DNA of 12,306 bases from Bacillota bacterium (GTDB taxonomy: Bacteria > Bacillota > Sulfobacillia > Thermaerobacterales > RSA17). The notes beneath the pieces were generated by a model that had not been told where the DNA came from, searched no databases, and saw only the letters and a list, made by a program, of their open reading frames with translations. The position numbers and the translations under genes were made by a program. This document shows positions 9,444 through 12,306 of this stretch, piece by piece. Position 1 is the first letter of the stretch; every line of letters begins with the position of its first letter. The DNA lies in contig PKRI01000047.1 in the NCBI GenBank assembly GCA_017577485.1, positions 1-12,306 on the forward strand. Direction: 5' to 3'.

Positions 9444-9854
9444 GTGGACCGTCCCATCCGCGTGCTGGTGGCCAAACCCGGCATGGACGCCCACGACCGC
9501 GGGGCCAAGGTCATCGCCCGGGCGTTCCGTGACGCGGGCATGGAGGTCATCTACACGGGACTGCGCCAGACGCCGCAGGCCATCGTCGACGCCGCTGTCG
9601 ACGAGGACGTCGACGTGGTGGGCCTCAGCATCCTTTCGGGCGCCCACAACACCCTGGTTCCCCGGATCATGGACCTGCTGCGCCAGGCCGGGCTCGACGA
9701 CGTGGTGGTGGTGGTGGGCGGCATCATCCCCGACGACGATATCCCCGCCCTGAAGGCCGCCGGGGTGGCCGAGGTCTTCGGGCCCGGGAGCGATCTTGAC
9801 CGCATTGTCGAGTTCGTCCGGCAGGCGGTCCGGGAACGGCAGAGGATCGGATAA
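9444..9854 (+). CDS. icmB: B12-binding small subunit of the acyl-CoA mutase
   Basis: Carries the adenosylcobalamin for the large subunit encoded upstream. The 136-residue protein is a single Rossmann-like B12 domain with the base-off/His-on signature: D15-A-H17-D-R-G20 (His17 is the lower cobalt ligand), S62-I-L64, and G92-G93. The length equals that known for Streptomyces IcmB; the archaeal-type separate methylmalonyl-CoA mutase small subunit is similar, so length alone does not settle the substrate. The GTG start at 9444 has GGGGGAGG (9431-9438) 5 nt upstream. It lies 69 bp after icmA, and its TAA stop overlaps the next ATG (TAATG), so it is probably translationally coupled to the MeaB gene. 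Confidence 0.93.
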   Translation: MDRPIRVLVAKPGMDAHDRGAKVIARAFRDAGMEVIYTGLRQTPQAIVDAAVDEDVDVVGLSILSGAHNTLVPRIMDLLRQAGLDDVVVVVGGIIPDDDIPALKAAGVAEVFGPGSDLDRIVEFVRQAVRERQRIG

Positions 9855-10863
9855 TGGCGGTGACCGTGACACCTCAGCAGTTGATCGAGGCGCTGCGGGC
9901 CGGCGACCGGCGGGCCCTGGCCCGCGCCATCACCCTGGTGGAGAATCGTGAGCCTGCCGGCGAGGCGATCCTGCAGTCGCTTTATCCCCTGACGGGCAAC
10001 GCCTTCATCGTGGGCGTCACCGGCGCGCCGGGCGTCGGCAAGAGCACCCTGGTCAGCGCGCTGATCGACGCCTACCGGCAGCGGGGCGCCCGGGTGGGCG
10101 TCATCGCCGTGGACCCGTCCAGTCCCTTCAGCGGCGGCGCCATCCTGGGCGACCGCATCCGCCTGGCCGGCAGCCGGCGGGACGAGGGCGTCTACTTCCG
10201 CAGCCTCTCCAACCGGGGCCAGGTCGGCGGCCTGTCCCGGGCCACCGGCGACATCATCCACGTCCTGGATGCGGCCGGGTTTGACGTGATCATCGTGGAG
10301 ACGGTGGGTGCGGGCCAGTCCGAGGTGGAGATCATGCGCTACGCCCACACGGTGCTGGTGCTGACCGCCCCGGGACTGGGCGACGACGTGCAGGCCTCCA
10401 AGGCCGGGATCCTGGAGATCGGCGACATCTTCGTGGTCAACAAGGCCGACCGCGAGGGCGCCGACCGGACGGCCTCGGAATTGCGCCACATGATCAGCCT
10501 GGCGCCGCAGGGTGACGGCGACGCCTGGAAGCCGCCGGTGATCCTGACGGTGGCCAGCACCGGCCAGGGGATCGACGACCTGGTGGCCGCCATCGAGCAG
10601 CACCGGGAGTATCTGAAAGATCGCGACACGTTGGCCCGGCGGCGCCGCCAACTGGTGGAGCGGCACCTGGGTGAACTGGTGTCCGAGCGACTGCTGGCGG
10701 CGCTGCAGCGGGCGGCTGGGGACCGCTGGCGGCAGGCCGTGGACGAGGTGGTCGCGCGGCGCCGGTCGCCCGCGGACGCGGTGCGGCGGCTGCTGTCCGA
10801 TGTGGACGTGCTGGCGGGGCTTGCCCGCGAGGCCGGCTCCGGCGGCGGGGACCCCGTGGAGGC

Positions 10864-10867
<4 letters not shown>
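9854..10867 (+). CDS. meaB: MeaB/ArgK-family GTPase, mutase chaperone
   Basis: G-protein chaperone that gates loading of adenosylcobalamin onto the mutase and guards against, or helps expel, inactivated cofactor; cytosolic. The protein is 337 residues, normal for MeaB. Its G motifs are P-loop GAPGVGKST (57-65), VDPSSPFSGGAILGDRIR switch region, ETVGAGQSE (G3) and NKAD (196-199). The older name ArgK (a kinase of arginine transport) is not supported by context. The ATG overlaps the icmB stop in TAATG, and the stop overlaps the next ATG in ATGA. In fused isobutyryl-CoA mutases (IcmF) a homologous G domain is built into the mutase; here it is a separate protein in the same operon, which supports a dedicated role for this mutase. 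Confidence 0.94.
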
Positions 10868-12093
<1,226 letters not shown>

Positions 12094-12133
12094 CGCACGG
12101 GCGGGGGTCGCCGCGCGGGAGGTGCAGCGGACG

Positions 12134-12306
12134 GTGGCGTTGGCTGCCGACGCCGCCCCGGCGGGCCGGATCCTGGAGGCGGCCGCCCGGCTCTTCCTGA
12201 CCCGGGGCGCCGCCCGGGTGGGCATGCGGGACATCGCCCGCGAGGCCGGCGTGGCCGTGGGCACGCTCTACAACTACTACCGGGACAAGGCCGACCTGTC
12301 CCGGGC
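12134..12306 (+). CDS. TetR-family transcriptional regulator, N-terminal part (3' end outside window)
   Basis: The 57 visible residues form the TetR DNA-binding domain: helix 1 RILEAAARLFLTRGA (12-26), then the helix-turn-helix MRDIAREAGVAVGTLYNYY (31-49) followed by RDKADL. The ligand-binding domain is beyond the window. GTG 12134 is chosen with GGGAGGT (12117-12123) 10 nt upstream; GTG 12122 overlaps that site. It starts 40 bp after the acyl-CoA dehydrogenase, same strand. TetR proteins next to acyl-CoA genes often repress fatty-acid breakdown and respond to acyl-CoA, so it may control the mutase operon; that role is inference. Confidence 0.88.
   Translation, partial: MALAADAAPAGRILEAAARLFLTRGAARVGMRDIAREAGVAVGTLYNYYRDKADLSR

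Overview
The window is a very GC-rich stretch of bacterial chromosome with strongly G/C-ending codons. Genes are packed on the + strand with one small exception. Strong Shine-Dalgarno sites, GTG/TTG starts, an M55 D-aminopeptidase (DppA) and TACAAT/TAGAAT-like -10 boxes suggest a high-GC Firmicute (Symbiobacterium or Thermaerobacter type). That placement is inference; no rRNA or species marker is present. Haem genes plus a glyoxylate shunt suggest an aerobic heterotroph.

Layout. (1) 2-2383: the C-terminal two-thirds of malate synthase A (aceB, cut by the window start) and complete isocitrate lyase (aceA), closed by a perfect 14-bp stem hairpin. (2) 2441-2736: a non-coding stretch with two different direct-repeat pairs, then a secreted lipoprotein of unknown role (2737-4215) whose last codons look frameshifted. 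(3) 4252-7571: hemE and hemB (uroporphyrinogen decarboxylase, porphobilinogen synthase), separated by dppA and by a 59-codon two-helix membrane protein on the - strand (5411-5590). (4) 7713-12093: a four-gene operon encoding a B12-dependent acyl-CoA mutase large subunit, its B12-binding small subunit, a MeaB-type G-protein chaperone and a short-chain acyl-CoA dehydrogenase; the last junctions overlap. (5) From 12134: the start of a TetR-family regulator.

Main point. The mutase would usually be labelled methylmalonyl-CoA mutase. Its two substrate-determining positions are Phe83 and Gln201, 118 residues apart, the pair and spacing known for isobutyryl-CoA mutase (Phe80/Gln198) and not the Tyr89/Arg207 of methylmalonyl-CoA mutase. 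The 136-residue B12 subunit also fits isobutyryl-CoA mutase (IcmB). A coherent reading is: isobutyryl-CoA to n-butyryl-CoA (IcmA/IcmB, protected by MeaB), to crotonyl-CoA (acyl-CoA dehydrogenase), to acetyl-CoA by beta-oxidation, with net carbon assimilation through the nearby glyoxylate shunt. This is inferred from sequence and context.

I see no mobile element, CRISPR array, tRNA or rRNA. Apart from the mutase assignment, most points of interest are small: an unannotated-looking membrane microprotein, a probable frameshift, a possible CTG start, and repeats in one intergenic region.
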